Source: Cytobacillus solani (GTDB lineage: Bacteria > Bacillota > Bacilli > Bacillales > Cytobacillaceae). From it: a stretch of 64,000 nt of DNA. The DNA is taken from assembly GCF_001420595.1 (NCBI RefSeq), contig NZ_LJIX01000006.1:995361-1059360 (forward strand). The letters are read 5' to 3'. The position numbers and the translations under genes are program-made. The notes under the pieces are model-generated. The model did no database searches. It had not been told where the DNA came from and was given only the letters and a program-made list of their open reading frames with translations. The stretch's first letter is position 1. Every line of letters starts with the position of its first letter. Below are positions 18,737 to 26,642 of the stretch, one piece after another.

Positions 18737-18912
18737 TAGGATTACTGTATCTTTTAAAAATTCTATTTGGAAGAAGTATAACTATCAACTTGTGAAGGAT
18801 TGTATGTAAACGAACGGGCGAAACTCCAAAATAAGAATGTCACTCTTTTTTATGTATAGAGTTATATTCCTCTGCTTTATTCAAAAAAAATAATTAAACG
18901 AGGGGGAAAAAA

Positions 18913-19431
18913 ATGAGGTTTTGTATGAAGTTTGGTGATACAAATTTTATTGGAGTGGCGAATGCGGCTAAATACAAATCATTCGTAGATGAAGATTGGG
19001 AGTTTGATAGTCTTTTGCAGCATTTTGGAGACGAAATGAAACAAGGGCATCTTTTGGTTTTTCAAATGACGGAAGAAGGAATTGAATATTCTTGGAAAGT
19101 AGACGTGAGAGTAGGGACAGAAGAAATAGCCCATACATGCTTTAGGAAAGCCGCAGGATATATAGAAGTAACGGAAAATCAGCTATATTTAGTGGATTAC
19201 GACTGCCTGACAATGGCTGCTCAGTTTGAAGATCAGAATGTACCTGATCAAAATTGTTCCGATTATAAGATTGACATCGAAAATGGCTATTATAAGGTTG
19301 AGGTCCTTCAATATTATAATGTAGATAAGAATGAATATGTTGGAGCGAGCGAAACGGACCTTTTGTTACATTTCATAAAGGTTCCCGCCATTGAACCGAT
19401 AGCTGAAAGGGTATTCTGGTGTACATATTAA
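18913..19431 (+). CDS. Conserved hypothetical protein
   Basis: A 172-residue soluble acidic protein that I do not recognise. It has no signal peptide or membrane segment. A strong GAGGGGG precedes ATG 18913. Aromatic and acidic residues are frequent (VDEDWEFDSLLQHFGDEM, FRKAAGYIEVTENQLYLVDYD). Size and composition resemble small immunity-type proteins, but this is only an impression. It is followed 54 bp later by a small membrane protein gene. Confidence 0.7.
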   Translation: MRFCMKFGDTNFIGVANAAKYKSFVDEDWEFDSLLQHFGDEMKQGHLLVFQMTEEGIEYSWKVDVRVGTEEIAHTCFRKAAGYIEVTENQLYLVDYDCLTMAAQFEDQNVPDQNCSDYKIDIENGYYKVEVLQYYNVDKNEYVGASETDLLLHFIKVPAIEPIAERVFWCTY

Positions 19432-19485
19432 ATGGATTAAAGGAGAGCTATCCTCCTTAAATTACAAAATGAACGGGGGATTCAA

Positions 19486-19710
19486 ATGAACATAATGAAA
19501 TTAAATATTCGCCAATCTATTTTTGTCCTTTTATTTGTTTTCGTATTAGTTCCTAGTTTAGGTTATTTCACTGCATTGTATCTAAACACAACATTATTTA
19601 TCCCAATAATTGCTGTAGGATCAGCTTTAGCTGGAGGTTTGGTTGCTAAGAAAATGATTAGGACTAAACAAAGTAGGATCATTCTCCAAATAAATGTTTA
19701 TAATCAATAA
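19486..19710 (+). CDS. Small two-helix membrane protein
   Basis: A 74-residue protein with two hydrophobic segments, SIFVLLFVFVLVPSLGYF and FIPIIAVGSALAGGLV, then a basic tail KKMIRTKQSR. GGGGGA lies before ATG 19486. The function is unknown. A second frame (19694-19888) overlaps its end and is not clearly a gene. Confidence 0.65.
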   Translation: MNIMKLNIRQSIFVLLFVFVLVPSLGYFTALYLNTTLFIPIIAVGSALAGGLVAKKMIRTKQSRIILQINVYNQ

Positions 19711-19888
19711 CTATTTTCCGCAATCGGACACTTTCCTTGATTCTGCATTAAATAGAGTAGCTAAAATTCTTTTGGAAGGTCATTTAAAGGGCTGTGTCGT
19801 CGATCGCCATTCAGAAGGGGATGACGAAGTTTTAGATGAACTAGTTGTGACGATTCAAAAGCTAATGAAAAATAACAAAACTTTATAG
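19694..19888 (+). other. Doubtful short reading frame or gene remnant
   Basis: Sixty-four codons are open, with a protein-like second half (LEGHLKGCVVDRHSEGDDEV then LDELVVTIQKLM). The start has no ribosome-binding site, and its first third is made from the dispersed CAATCGGAC-type motif. I suspect the tail of a lost gene fused to intergenic sequence. Confidence 0.3.
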
Positions 19889-19917
19889 ATTGATAGGGAA
19901 TAATTTTTCACCATTTT

Positions 19918-20111
19918 TATACCCCTATAGTGTATATTGCCCCAGAAGAATTGTATGAAACAGTAGAAAAGATAATCGAGGTCTATTCACAAGAGGGGAG
20001 AAGAGAGAGACCTTTTATAAATTATTAAAACGGGTAGGCAGCGATTATTTAATAAGTCAACTGCCTGTTGATTTTACAGTTTTTGAAAATAGACGGAGAA
20101 ATTCCGTTTAA
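19918..20111 (+). pseudogene. Nitrite/sulfite reductase-like C-terminal relic, frameshifted
   Basis: Reading PIVYIAPEELYETVEKIIEV, then YSQEGRRERPF, then after a one-base deletion YKLLKRVGSDYLISQLP. PEELYxxVEKIIxxY with KREPFxKFIxRxG is the C-terminal end of small siroheme nitrite/sulfite-reductase-like proteins of bacilli (from memory). The deletion lies in the CCTTTTATAAATT run near 20011-20023. The reading end merges with a dispersed repeat at 20083. Confidence 0.5.
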
Positions 20112-20276
20112 ATTGGGAAATACCTATATTTCCTTAAAAATAAAGGGAGTTTTTCCGCTTATTGCATCTAAATCTTTGGATTTTGTCTTATATAGAGCAG
20201 TTAACCGGAAAATCTCCGCTTATTTCTGCCTCTTAAGCTTCGTCTCTATAATATAGCCGGAAAATCTCCGCCTATG
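20083..20276. repeat. Dispersed ~195-bp repeat, copy 1
   Basis: The reverse complement of this stretch aligns along its whole length with 33061-33255 at about 80 percent identity. It contains four GGA(G/A)-N-TTTCC(G/T)-type palindromic units, such as CGGAGATTTTCCGG, spaced 45-60 bp. It encodes nothing. The layout suggests a folded RNA or a non-autonomous repeat family. Confidence 0.75.
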
Positions 20277-20294
20277 CAATCTCATGCATACACG

Positions 20295-20327
20295 AAGGGA
20301 GTTTGTTTTTAAACAAACTCCCTTTTG
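20295..20327. terminator. Bidirectional terminator
   Basis: AAAGGGAGTTTGTTT pairs perfectly with AAACAAACTCCCTTT around a TTA-like loop, with A and T runs outside. It ends the isochorismatase gene on the minus strand. Confidence 0.85.
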
Positions 20328-20334
20328 AATTGAA

Positions 20335-20889
20335 TTAGTTGTTTTGCTGCAGGAAATCCTCAGTTGAAATTACATTGGCATACATGCCATTAAGTGCGCC
20401 GACAAACGCATAATGAACCTGTTCTGCTGGCACGACTTTATTTTCATAATATAAGTCCCTTGTTGCACATGCATCACCAATAAGTGTAGTTTCAAAGCCT
20501 AAATCGACTGCAGCTCTTACAGTTGCATCAATACACATATGTGTCATCATCCCTACAACGACTACCATGGTTACACCTTTTTCTCTTAATTTGCTTTCTA
20601 AATCAGTCTTTAAAAAGCTGTTAGGGAAATTTTTTACGATCATGTTTTCATGTTCTAATGGCAGAACCGTTTCATGTAGTTCAGCCCCCTCTGTATTTGG
20701 AAGAAAGAAGCCTAACTCTGGACTGCTTGCGATATGCTGAACATGATAAATGTTTTCTTTCTTATTTTGTCTAAACCAATCAAGAACTTTAGCAGCATTA
20801 GCAGCTGCTTGATCAGGATTGCTTAACTCCATCTTTCCGTTTGGAAAATAGTCGTTTTGAATATCGACAATGATTAAAGCTGTGCTCAT
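20335..20889 (-). CDS. Isochorismatase-family cysteine hydrolase
   Basis: A 184-residue hydrolase of the isochorismatase/nicotinamidase fold. The catalytic triad is visible: Asp9 in IIVDIQNDY, Lys in IVKNFPNSF, and Cys in GMMTHMCIDAT, which is preceded by a probable cis-peptide VVVGMM. Substrates in this family include nicotinamide, isochorismate and N-carbamoyl amines; this one's is unknown. The start MSTALIIV is preceded by GAGGTGG; a longer frame begins with that site. It is divergent from the Lrp-type regulator at 21010, which may control it. Confidence 0.88.
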   Translation of the reverse strand: MSTALIIVDIQNDYFPNGKMELSNPDQAAANAAKVLDWFRQNKKENIYHVQHIASSPELGFFLPNTEGAELHETVLPLEHENMIVKNFPNSFLKTDLESKLREKGVTMVVVVGMMTHMCIDATVRAAVDLGFETTLIGDACATRDLYYENKVVPAEQVHYAFVGALNGMYANVISTEDFLQQNN

Positions 20890-21009
20890 ATTATCCACCT
20901 CATTCATAAAATTTTGTTACAATATAAGGATAAATAATATGGTTATTTCTATCGATACTTTGATGAAACCCTTTTGTATTAAATCATTTCATGGTGAAAG
21001 GAATTTATG

Positions 21010-21450
21010 ATGGAACTTGATAATATTGATTTTCAGATCCTTCGGTTACTATCCGAAAACTCCCGTATTCAATGGAAAGATCTCGGTCAACAAATTCATA
21101 TGACAGGGCAGGCAGTAGGGAACCGTATCAAAAAACTAGAGGATAGCGGGGTAATTAACGCCTACACTCTGCTAGTAGATGAAATGAAATTAGGATTGAT
21201 TTTTACTGCGTTTGTTATTATTTATATGAAAACAGCAAACCATGATTCATTTATACGTTTTGTACAGGACCGAAATGAAGTACTTGAAGTTCACAGGGTA
21301 TCGGGAGAAGGCTGCTACCATATAAAAATAAAAGTTAAATCACAAGATCAGTTAAATCTTTTTCTTAATGAACTTCTCGAATATGGAAATTATAGTCTGC
21401 ATTTATCCATAAAGGAAATTAAACAAGAGAATCCGTTATCAGCCACATGA
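21010..21450 (+). CDS. Lrp/AsnC-family transcriptional regulator
   Basis: A 146-residue feast/famine regulator. The N-terminal helix-turn-helix is LSENSRIQWKDLGQQIHMTG (about residues 12-31) followed by VGNRIKKLEDSGVI. The C-terminal RAM ligand domain starts near TAFVIIYMKT, with VLEVHRVSGEGCYHIKIKV. GAAAGGAA lies upstream of ATGATG, so the start may be 21007 or 21010. It is divergent from the isochorismatase gene, which is its most likely target. Confidence 0.9.
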   Translation: MELDNIDFQILRLLSENSRIQWKDLGQQIHMTGQAVGNRIKKLEDSGVINAYTLLVDEMKLGLIFTAFVIIYMKTANHDSFIRFVQDRNEVLEVHRVSGEGCYHIKIKVKSQDQLNLFLNELLEYGNYSLHLSIKEIKQENPLSAT

Positions 21451-21504
21451 TAGAGATTAAAGTTAATGGTCTTAAGTTTAAGAAATCACATCAATGCAAT
21501 TTGG

Positions 21505-21531
21505 TTGACTGCATACCCTTATAGGTATAAT
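21505..21531 (+). promoter_or_regulatory. Promoter with CsoR/CstR-like operator
   Basis: TTGACT (21505-21510) and TATAAT (21526-21531) are 15 bp apart, and ATACC-CTTATA-GGTAT (21513-21528) fills the spacer. This layout and sequence resemble operators of the CsoR/CstR family, which control copper or persulfide genes. No such regulator is encoded nearby. Confidence 0.5.
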
Positions 21532-21555
21532 ATGAAGGTATGTTAATGTTTGTTA

Positions 21556-21580
21556 GAAGAGGTTTCGCCTCTTTTATTTT
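21556..21580 (+). terminator. Small terminator in the leader
   Basis: AGAGG-TTTCG-CCTCT followed by TTTATTTTT lies between the promoter at 21505 and the second operator-like palindrome. No gene lies between promoter and terminator, so a gene may have been deleted here or this may be an attenuator. Confidence 0.55.
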
Positions 21581-21592
21581 TAAATGTTTTAA

Positions 21593-21606
21593 TACCCTAA
21601 TGGGTA
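21593..21606. promoter_or_regulatory. Second CsoR/CstR-like palindrome
   Basis: TACCC-TAAT-GGGTA is a perfect palindrome about 20 bp before the ribosome-binding site of the small gene at 21637. It matches the core of the upstream operator and supports control by a CsoR/CstR-type repressor. Confidence 0.5.
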
Positions 21607-21636
21607 ATTAATAATCATTATTTAGGGGGTTATATA

Positions 21637-21813
21637 ATGTCCGATAAGGAAAGAAAAATCAAAGAGTGCTCCACGACTGGTTCTTGAGGAATCAGCCGGA
21701 CAAAGGTTTCTGGAGATGGAAAAAAGGTTAAACAGCCGCTTCCAATCTGACCAGGAACAATTGTATGGCTCCTGGCAGGAGTCATTTACCTGATTTTTAA
21801 AGCTTTTAATTGA
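21637..21813 (+). pseudogene. Small membrane protein frame with two in-frame TGA codons
   Basis: ATG 21637 follows AGGGGG by 8 bases. A single frame of 58 codons runs to TGA at 21811-21813, interrupted only by TGA at 21685-21687 and 21748-21750. The pieces read MSDKERKIKECSTTGS, GISRTKVSGDGKKVKQPLPI and PGTIVWLLAGVIYLIFKAFN, the last being a membrane helix. Tryptophan (TGG) would suit both positions. Either two nonsense changes arose with no other damage, or UGA is read through. The next gene is a glutaredoxin 33 bp on. The family is not recognised. Confidence 0.5.
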
Positions 21814-21846
21814 GTGTATATTCCCTAAAGAAGAGGAGCATTTATA

Positions 21847-22077
21847 ATGAACCAAATTACAGTTTACTCAACAAATACTTGTCCATATTGTGTGATGATG
21901 AAGAATTTCTTAAAGGATCAAGGACTTCCATTCAAGGAAGTGAACGTACAAATGGATCAGACTGCCGCTGACCGTTTAGTTGCAGCTACTGGTCAGTTGG
22001 GCGTACCGCAAACTGAAATTAACGGCCAATGGGTAGTAGGGTTTGATCCGGAAAAGGTTATGAGATTAGTAAAGTAG
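21847..22077 (+). CDS. Glutaredoxin-family protein
   Basis: A 76-residue thioredoxin-fold protein with the redox motif STNTCPYCVMMKNF at residues 8-21 and the cis-proline region GVPQTEINGQWVVGF. Such small glutaredoxins (YruB/NrdH-like) reduce disulfides or handle persulfides. GAGGAG lies 9 bases before ATG 21847. It follows the small TGA-containing gene under a CsoR/CstR-like operator and precedes a rhodanese relic and a TlpA-like gene, suggesting a thiol/sulfur detoxification operon that has partly decayed. Confidence 0.88.
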   Translation: MNQITVYSTNTCPYCVMMKNFLKDQGLPFKEVNVQMDQTAADRLVAATGQLGVPQTEINGQWVVGFDPEKVMRLVK

Positions 22078-22085
22078 AAACGTAA

Positions 22086-22166
22086 GAACCGGAATTATTC
22101 AAGGATAAAGATGCAGGAGTCATATGTCAAAGCGGCATAAGTGCTTGGAACTACAGATTGCATTAA
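22086..22166 (+). pseudogene. Rhodanese-domain remnant
   Basis: An open frame without start reads EPELFKDKDAGVICQSGISA then WNYRLH and a stop. The DKxxxVICQSG segment is the active-site loop of rhodanese sulfurtransferases. Only about 26 codons remain between the glutaredoxin and the TlpA-like gene. Confidence 0.45.
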
Positions 22167-22224
22167 CTTAAAAAGAAGGGGGAAGACGGGAATAGAGGTT
22201 ATCCAAATTGGTTCTTTTACTATT

Positions 22225-23079
22225 ATGTTGAAATGGATTATTTTTGGCATTGCCATTGTAATCGGATTTGTTTTTCTGAAACTATGGCTGCTGCGTTCAC
22301 AAAAAAAGGAATTGGGAAAACAATTATTTGAGCTGGTATTAAACAGTGTTTTTTGGGGCTTTCTGATTTGGAAAGGGAGTCTGCTGCTGCTGGAGCCGAA
22401 ATTAATTATTGAAAGTCCAATGTCGTTAGTGTATTTTACCGGTGGAACGAAAGGATTCATTTTAGGAATACTTGGTGCGTTAATCTATTTCGTGTTGAAA
22501 GCCAGAAAACTAAAAATAACTAACAGTATGATTCTGCAGTCGATACTTGTTTTTGCCTTTGCTGTTCTGAGTGGTTCATTTTTATTGAATCTTTTTTTAA
22601 ATGAGGATAAGCCGAAAGTAAATACATCTGGCACAAAGACAGTAGAAATTGGACTTCAGGAAGGAAATAAAGCACCTGATTTTCAATTAAAGGCATTAAA
22701 CGGTACGGATGTAAAACTGTCTGATTTGCATGGGAAAAAGGTAATTTTAAATTTCTGGGCAACCTGGTGTCCGCCCTGTAAAGCAGAAATCCCGCATATG
22801 CAGGATTTTTATGAATCAAGTGACAAAACAGAAGTGGAAATACTTGCCGTCAATTTGACGACTTCAGAGAAAAATCCGGGAAATATAAAGGAATTTGTGA
22901 GAGAGAGAAATGTAACTTTTCCTATTTTACTCGACCAAGATGGGGATGTTGGCGACCAATATCGAGCCATAACCATTCCAACAAGTTATCTGATTGATTC
23001 CAATGGGATTGTACGCAAGAAAATAGTTGGGCCTATGGATAAAGAGATGATGAACCAGTTAATAGAAAATATTGATTGA
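22225..23079 (+). CDS. Membrane-anchored TlpA/ResA-type thiol-disulfide oxidoreductase
   Basis: About 284 residues. The first 120 hold three or four membrane helices (MLKWIIFGIAIVIGFVFLKL at the start), followed by a TlpA/ResA thioredoxin domain with FWATWCPPCKAEIPHM and the cis-proline segment AITIPTSYLIDSNG. The active site should face outside, reducing disulfides in exported proteins or apocytochromes. ATG 22225 has no clear ribosome-binding site. An AGAGG at about 22194-22198 would serve an ATT codon at 22210, so the start is uncertain. It is the last gene of the glutaredoxin cluster. Confidence 0.85.
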   Translation: MLKWIIFGIAIVIGFVFLKLWLLRSQKKELGKQLFELVLNSVFWGFLIWKGSLLLLEPKLIIESPMSLVYFTGGTKGFILGILGALIYFVLKARKLKITNSMILQSILVFAFAVLSGSFLLNLFLNEDKPKVNTSGTKTVEIGLQEGNKAPDFQLKALNGTDVKLSDLHGKKVILNFWATWCPPCKAEIPHMQDFYESSDKTEVEILAVNLTTSEKNPGNIKEFVRERNVTFPILLDQDGDVGDQYRAITIPTSYLIDSNGIVRKKIVGPMDKEMMNQLIENID

Positions 23080-23221
23080 AAAAATAGTAAGTAAAAGCTT
23101 ATACAAAGTCATTGTTCGGGGGCGGGCAGTTTACCATGCTTCGCATTTAAATGATTGGCAACTCTCTTTTTTTATCAAAGATTGAGTAATGTTTCATTTA
23201 ATAACGGGTAACATGAACTGA

Positions 23222-23255
23222 ATGGAGCAACTAGAAAAAACGTTGCTCCTATTTT
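23222..23255. terminator. Terminator after the TlpA-like gene
   Basis: GGAGCAAC pairs with GTTGCTCC across a loop of about 10 bases, followed by TATTTTAGTTTTT. Confidence 0.7.
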
Positions 23256-23478
23256 AGTTTTTAGTCACTTTGCTGTGGTCTAGCTCAATTGTTTATATAT
23301 GTGTGTTTATTTTTAATTGGAATTGAGGACTTATTACAGTTATTCCATTAAAGGGAGCATTTACAGAGCAAAAAATATTTCACTATGTATAATTGATGTG
23401 AGTTTACCTTTTTTATGTAATAATAATATTGTAGGAATGCAAATTTACAATTCATACATAGTGAAAGTGGGAATCATA

Positions 23479-23919
23479 ATGGCAACGGGAACACATACAG
23501 TAGAAATTCCAGTAGATGTACAAGCAGTTTGGGACTATGTCAGTGATCTTGAAAAATGGGCAACGACAGTACCTGCCTATAAAGAACATGAAATTATAAA
23601 TGACAAGCAATCTATTTGGACGTTTGAAGGCAATGTAAAAGGGATTAGAAAAACAATAAAAGCGCAAGTAGATATTACTGAATGGAATGAACCTTCAAAT
23701 ATTAAATTTGAACTAAAAGGTTTATCAGATAATTTTACAGGAAGCGGTCACTTTACTGCAGAAGAAGTGAATGGGAAAACAACAATGACTTGTACGGTGA
23801 ACGTCCATGCAGGTGGAATATCGGGTGCGGTGTTAACACCAATTATTAAATGGGCTGTTCCAAAGGTAGCCTCTCGTTTAACAGAATCTATCGCACGTAA
23901 AATTGCAGTATTCTCATAG
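23479..23919 (+). CDS. CoxG-like SRPBCC-family protein
   Basis: A 146-residue protein beginning MATGTHTVEIPVDVQAVWDY, with SDLEKWATTVPAYKEHEI and GSGHFTAEEVNGKTTMTCTV. This is the START/SRPBCC fold of the CoxG family, in which a hydrophobic cavity binds a lipid or ligand. CoxG proper serves CO dehydrogenase, but bacilli carry it without that enzyme, so the role here is unknown. AAGTGGGAA lies upstream of ATG 23479. A longer frame from 23317 has no support. Confidence 0.82.
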   Translation: MATGTHTVEIPVDVQAVWDYVSDLEKWATTVPAYKEHEIINDKQSIWTFEGNVKGIRKTIKAQVDITEWNEPSNIKFELKGLSDNFTGSGHFTAEEVNGKTTMTCTVNVHAGGISGAVLTPIIKWAVPKVASRLTESIARKIAVFS

Positions 23920-23933
23920 TTTTTCAAAAACAA

Positions 23934-23969
23934 AAAGAAGTAACCCTGCTATAGTGGTTACTTCTTTTT
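23934..23969. terminator. Terminator of the CoxG-like gene
   Basis: AAGAAGTAACC pairs with GGTTACTTCTT over the loop CTGCTATAGT, followed by TTTT. Confidence 0.85.
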
Positions 23970-24017
23970 TAATAATCAATAGTTAGGCAGCGAGCCACTT
24001 TGCGGCTGACAGCTGCG

Positions 24018-24052
24018 CTGATCAGGTGTTCACAGCACCTGATCTTTTTAAT
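24018..24052 (+). terminator. Terminator hairpin before the replication cassette
   Basis: GATCAGGTG pairs with CACCTGATC over TTCACAG and is followed by TTTTT. It insulates the phage-type cassette from upstream transcription. Confidence 0.75.
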
Positions 24053-24162
24053 TAGCAAACTGGATTCCCATCCCTTTATTTTTTTACAATGACCCTGTCC
24101 TTTTTGGCTGCATTTCTATATGTATAAGGTGAGGAGAAACATAATGGGAAGGCGGGGAAAAT

Positions 24163-24981
24163 ATGTGCGGCTGGGTGAAATTGAATCGAGATGTGGTCGA
24201 GGTTGATTTATGGAAAGAAATTGTTCCGTTTCGGCTTTATCTTTTGCTGCTGACACGAGCAACAAGAGAGGACGGAAGGATGGTAAGCGGTGTGAAGTTA
24301 AAACGCGGGCAATACATAAGGGCATTTTCCAAGTTAGTGGAGGATCTTGGCTACCGGGAAGGCAGAGGAGAGAAGCAGTATTCCAAGAGCACCATCAAGC
24401 GGTCGGTGGATAAGCTCGTGAAAAAACGGTTAATTACGGTTGAGGAAACGAATGTGGGAACGTTGTTTACTTTATTAAACTGTGAAGAAATCCAATCGGA
24501 GGGATTCGTCGATTTTTTTTGCCCTTCTTTTCGCGGAACGACGACAGAACCATCTGAAAACGAGGACGATACGAAAGTGGAACAAAATCAAGAAAGAGAG
24601 AAGAAAGAGGAAAAGTTAGTGGAAGAGAAGGATCAGCCGAAAGAGAATGGAGAGATGGACCAAAGCGCAAGAATGAATGCCATCACGGAGCGTTTCCTTC
24701 AGCTCCGCAATCGTGGAGCAGCCTTGTCAGCGAAGGACATGAATGCAATTGAAAAAGTCGCCAGGATGGAAGTCCCGTTAGAAAAGCTGCTGAATTGGAT
24801 GGAGAATATTCATTCGACCTATCAGCAAAAATCGCCACAGCAGCGCATCAACAGCATGGCCTATTATGAGGCAGCAATTGTCACACGCCTTGGGAAATCT
24901 GAGTGGAAAAGGAAGAAACCACAAAAAGAAACCCTTCTGGACCGCATTGCCCGGCTCGAAATGCAAGGGATCCTCCAATAG
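24163..24981 (+). CDS. Phage-type replication initiation protein
   Basis: A 272-residue protein. The first 110 residues form a winged-helix-like domain (VKLNRDVVEVDLWKE near the start, KQYSKSTIKRSVDKLVKK near 84), then a charged linker rich in E and K (about residues 125-165), then a C-terminal helical region ending LLDRIARLEMQGIL. This layout is that of phage DnaD/replisome-organiser proteins. GGCGGGG precedes ATG 24163. With the next two genes it forms an initiator/loader/helicase module. GC content here is visibly higher than in neighbouring genes. Confidence 0.78.
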   Translation: MCGWVKLNRDVVEVDLWKEIVPFRLYLLLLTRATREDGRMVSGVKLKRGQYIRAFSKLVEDLGYREGRGEKQYSKSTIKRSVDKLVKKRLITVEETNVGTLFTLLNCEEIQSEGFVDFFCPSFRGTTTEPSENEDDTKVEQNQEREKKEEKLVEEKDQPKENGEMDQSARMNAITERFLQLRNRGAALSAKDMNAIEKVARMEVPLEKLLNWMENIHSTYQQKSPQQRINSMAYYEAAIVTRLGKSEWKRKKPQKETLLDRIARLEMQGILQ

Positions 24982-24996
24982 TGAGGTTTGGGGACA

Positions 24997-25326
24997 ATGG
25001 ATAAGAAAGAACTCATTCAAGTGTTAGCGACCATTGAATCGGTGTATCCGCAAGTTAAAATCAGTGATGAAATGGTGTTCATGTGGCTAAGAGTGATGAA
25101 GGAAATGGATTTTACGCTTGTCATGCAAAAATTGACCGCTCATATTGCGAAGCATCCCTTTCCGCCAGTGCTGGCCGAGATTACGGTATTTCAGGAGAGA
25201 GAAAATCATTTTCTTCAGCAAACCAAACAATGGGAGCAGGAAGGGAGGGAGCGTATTGTACGAGATCAGCAATTGGCCAGAAGGAAACCAACTCCTGACT
25301 GGCTATCCCCATCCATCCGAAAGTGA
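24997..25326 (+). CDS. Helicase loader/inhibitor, SPP1 G39P-like
   Basis: A 109-residue protein starting MDKKELIQVLATIESVYPQV with FTLVMQKLTAHIAKHPFPPV. This helical N-terminal pattern is that of the SPP1 G39P-type replicative helicase loader/inhibitor, which carries the DnaB-type helicase to the initiator complex. GAGG precedes ATG 24997 by about 10 bases. It lies 15 bp after the initiator gene and overlaps the helicase gene by 71 bp if that one starts at TTG 25256. Confidence 0.72.
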   Translation: MDKKELIQVLATIESVYPQVKISDEMVFMWLRVMKEMDFTLVMQKLTAHIAKHPFPPVLAEITVFQERENHFLQQTKQWEQEGRERIVRDQQLARRKPTPDWLSPSIRK

Positions 25327-26575
25327 AGAGATCGCAGCGGAAAATATGGTTCTAGGAGCTGTTTTTTTAGAACCTGACTGCATATTTGAATTAATTCTAG
25401 AACCTTATCATTTTTCACAAAAGAAGAATCAGCTTATTTTTCAAGTGATGACAGAGCTGCGCCAGGAATCACAGGGAATTGATGTAGTCACAGTGGTCAA
25501 TAAGCTTGGCAGTCTGATTGAATCGATTGGCGGCGTAAGCTATTTGACAAGTCTTGCCGTAAGCTGTCCGACAACCGTTCACCTTGAAGACTACCAGCAG
25601 ATCGTGCTCGAGCATTATAAGCTTCGCGAGTTAAAACGGGCAGCGGCTAGTTTTTTAAATGATGGGAGATTGGCCGAGGCAGAGCGCTTCTATCAGACCT
25701 TTATCAGACTCCAGGAAATTGGCATGACACATGAAGAAACGAAACACGATCTGATAATGGACATTTTTAATGAAATGTATGAGGACCAAGGCGACTTAAA
25801 TGGGATCGATACAGGCTTTGACTCCCTCAATCGGATGACAAGCGGCTGGAGCAAGGGGGATTTGATTGTGCTGGCTGCTCGGCCATCCATGGGAAAAACG
25901 GCTTTTGCCTTGTCATTGGCGATGAATTGCTGTAAAAAAGGTGGTGTTGTCGATGTGTTTTCGCTAGAAATGCCAAAAAAACAGCTCGCCAAACGAATCT
26001 TAAGCAGCCTCTCAAAAATTGACGGAGCCAAATGGAAAAATCCGTACAGACTATTTACCGAGGAAGACCAAGCAAAAGCAAATACGGCTCTAGGAGTCTT
26101 CCATCAATGGAATCTCCAGATTCACGATCCCTCTCAGAAAACGGTCTCATGTCTAAGAGCCCAAATCCAGAAAACGCGGCGGGAATTTCCTGATGAAGAC
26201 TACCTTGTTGTGATTGACTACCTTCAGCTAATCAATGTATCGGGAAAATATGATCGCCATGACCTCGCGATTGCCAGCATCACAAAGGAGTTAAAACAGA
26301 TTGCAAGACTTTATGAGGTTCCGATTATTCTCCTTTCCCAGCTATCAAGAGGAGTGGAGCAAAGGATGGACAAGCGCCCGAAAATGTCCGACCTCCGTGA
26401 CTCCGGAAGCATTGAACAAGATGCCGACCTCATCATGCTTCTCTACAGAGACGAGTACTACAACAAAGACAACTCCGACAACAAGTTCATCGAAATCGAT
26501 ATTGCGAAGCATCGGAATGGGCCGATTGGAATGGTTAAGCTGTTGTTTGAGAAGGAGTATGGCAGATTTGTGTAA
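25256..26575 (+). CDS. DnaB-like replicative helicase (phage type)
   Basis: A 439-residue hexameric helicase. The N-terminal domain begins around SEEIAAENMVLGAVFLEPD, and the RecA-like domain carries Walker A AARPSMGKTAFA, Walker B LVVIDYLQLI and DnaB motifs ILLSQLSRGVEQRM and LRDSGSIEQDADLIMLLYR. TTG 25256 was chosen because GGGAGGG stands 6-12 bases upstream and the distance to the DnaB-type N-terminus fits. The host dnaB is expected elsewhere, so this is a second, phage-derived copy. Domains and motifs are intact, so it may be active. Confidence 0.9.
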   Translation: MYEISNWPEGNQLLTGYPHPSESEEIAAENMVLGAVFLEPDCIFELILEPYHFSQKKNQLIFQVMTELRQESQGIDVVTVVNKLGSLIESIGGVSYLTSLAVSCPTTVHLEDYQQIVLEHYKLRELKRAAASFLNDGRLAEAERFYQTFIRLQEIGMTHEETKHDLIMDIFNEMYEDQGDLNGIDTGFDSLNRMTSGWSKGDLIVLAARPSMGKTAFALSLAMNCCKKGGVVDVFSLEMPKKQLAKRILSSLSKIDGAKWKNPYRLFTEEDQAKANTALGVFHQWNLQIHDPSQKTVSCLRAQIQKTRREFPDEDYLVVIDYLQLINVSGKYDRHDLAIASITKELKQIARLYEVPIILLSQLSRGVEQRMDKRPKMSDLRDSGSIEQDADLIMLLYRDEYYNKDNSDNKFIEIDIAKHRNGPIGMVKLLFEKEYGRFV

Positions 26576-26587
26576 GCGAAGGGATGG

Positions 26588-26616
26588 TTCTCCTGCTTCG
26601 TTTGAGGCAGGAGAGA
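26588..26616. terminator. Hairpin after the helicase gene
   Basis: TTCTCCTGC pairs with GCAGGAGAGAA-like sequence across TTCGTTTGAG. The T-run is poor, so termination is uncertain. Confidence 0.4.
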
Positions 26617-26642
26617 AGTGGAAGTGGATCAGGCTGAAGATG

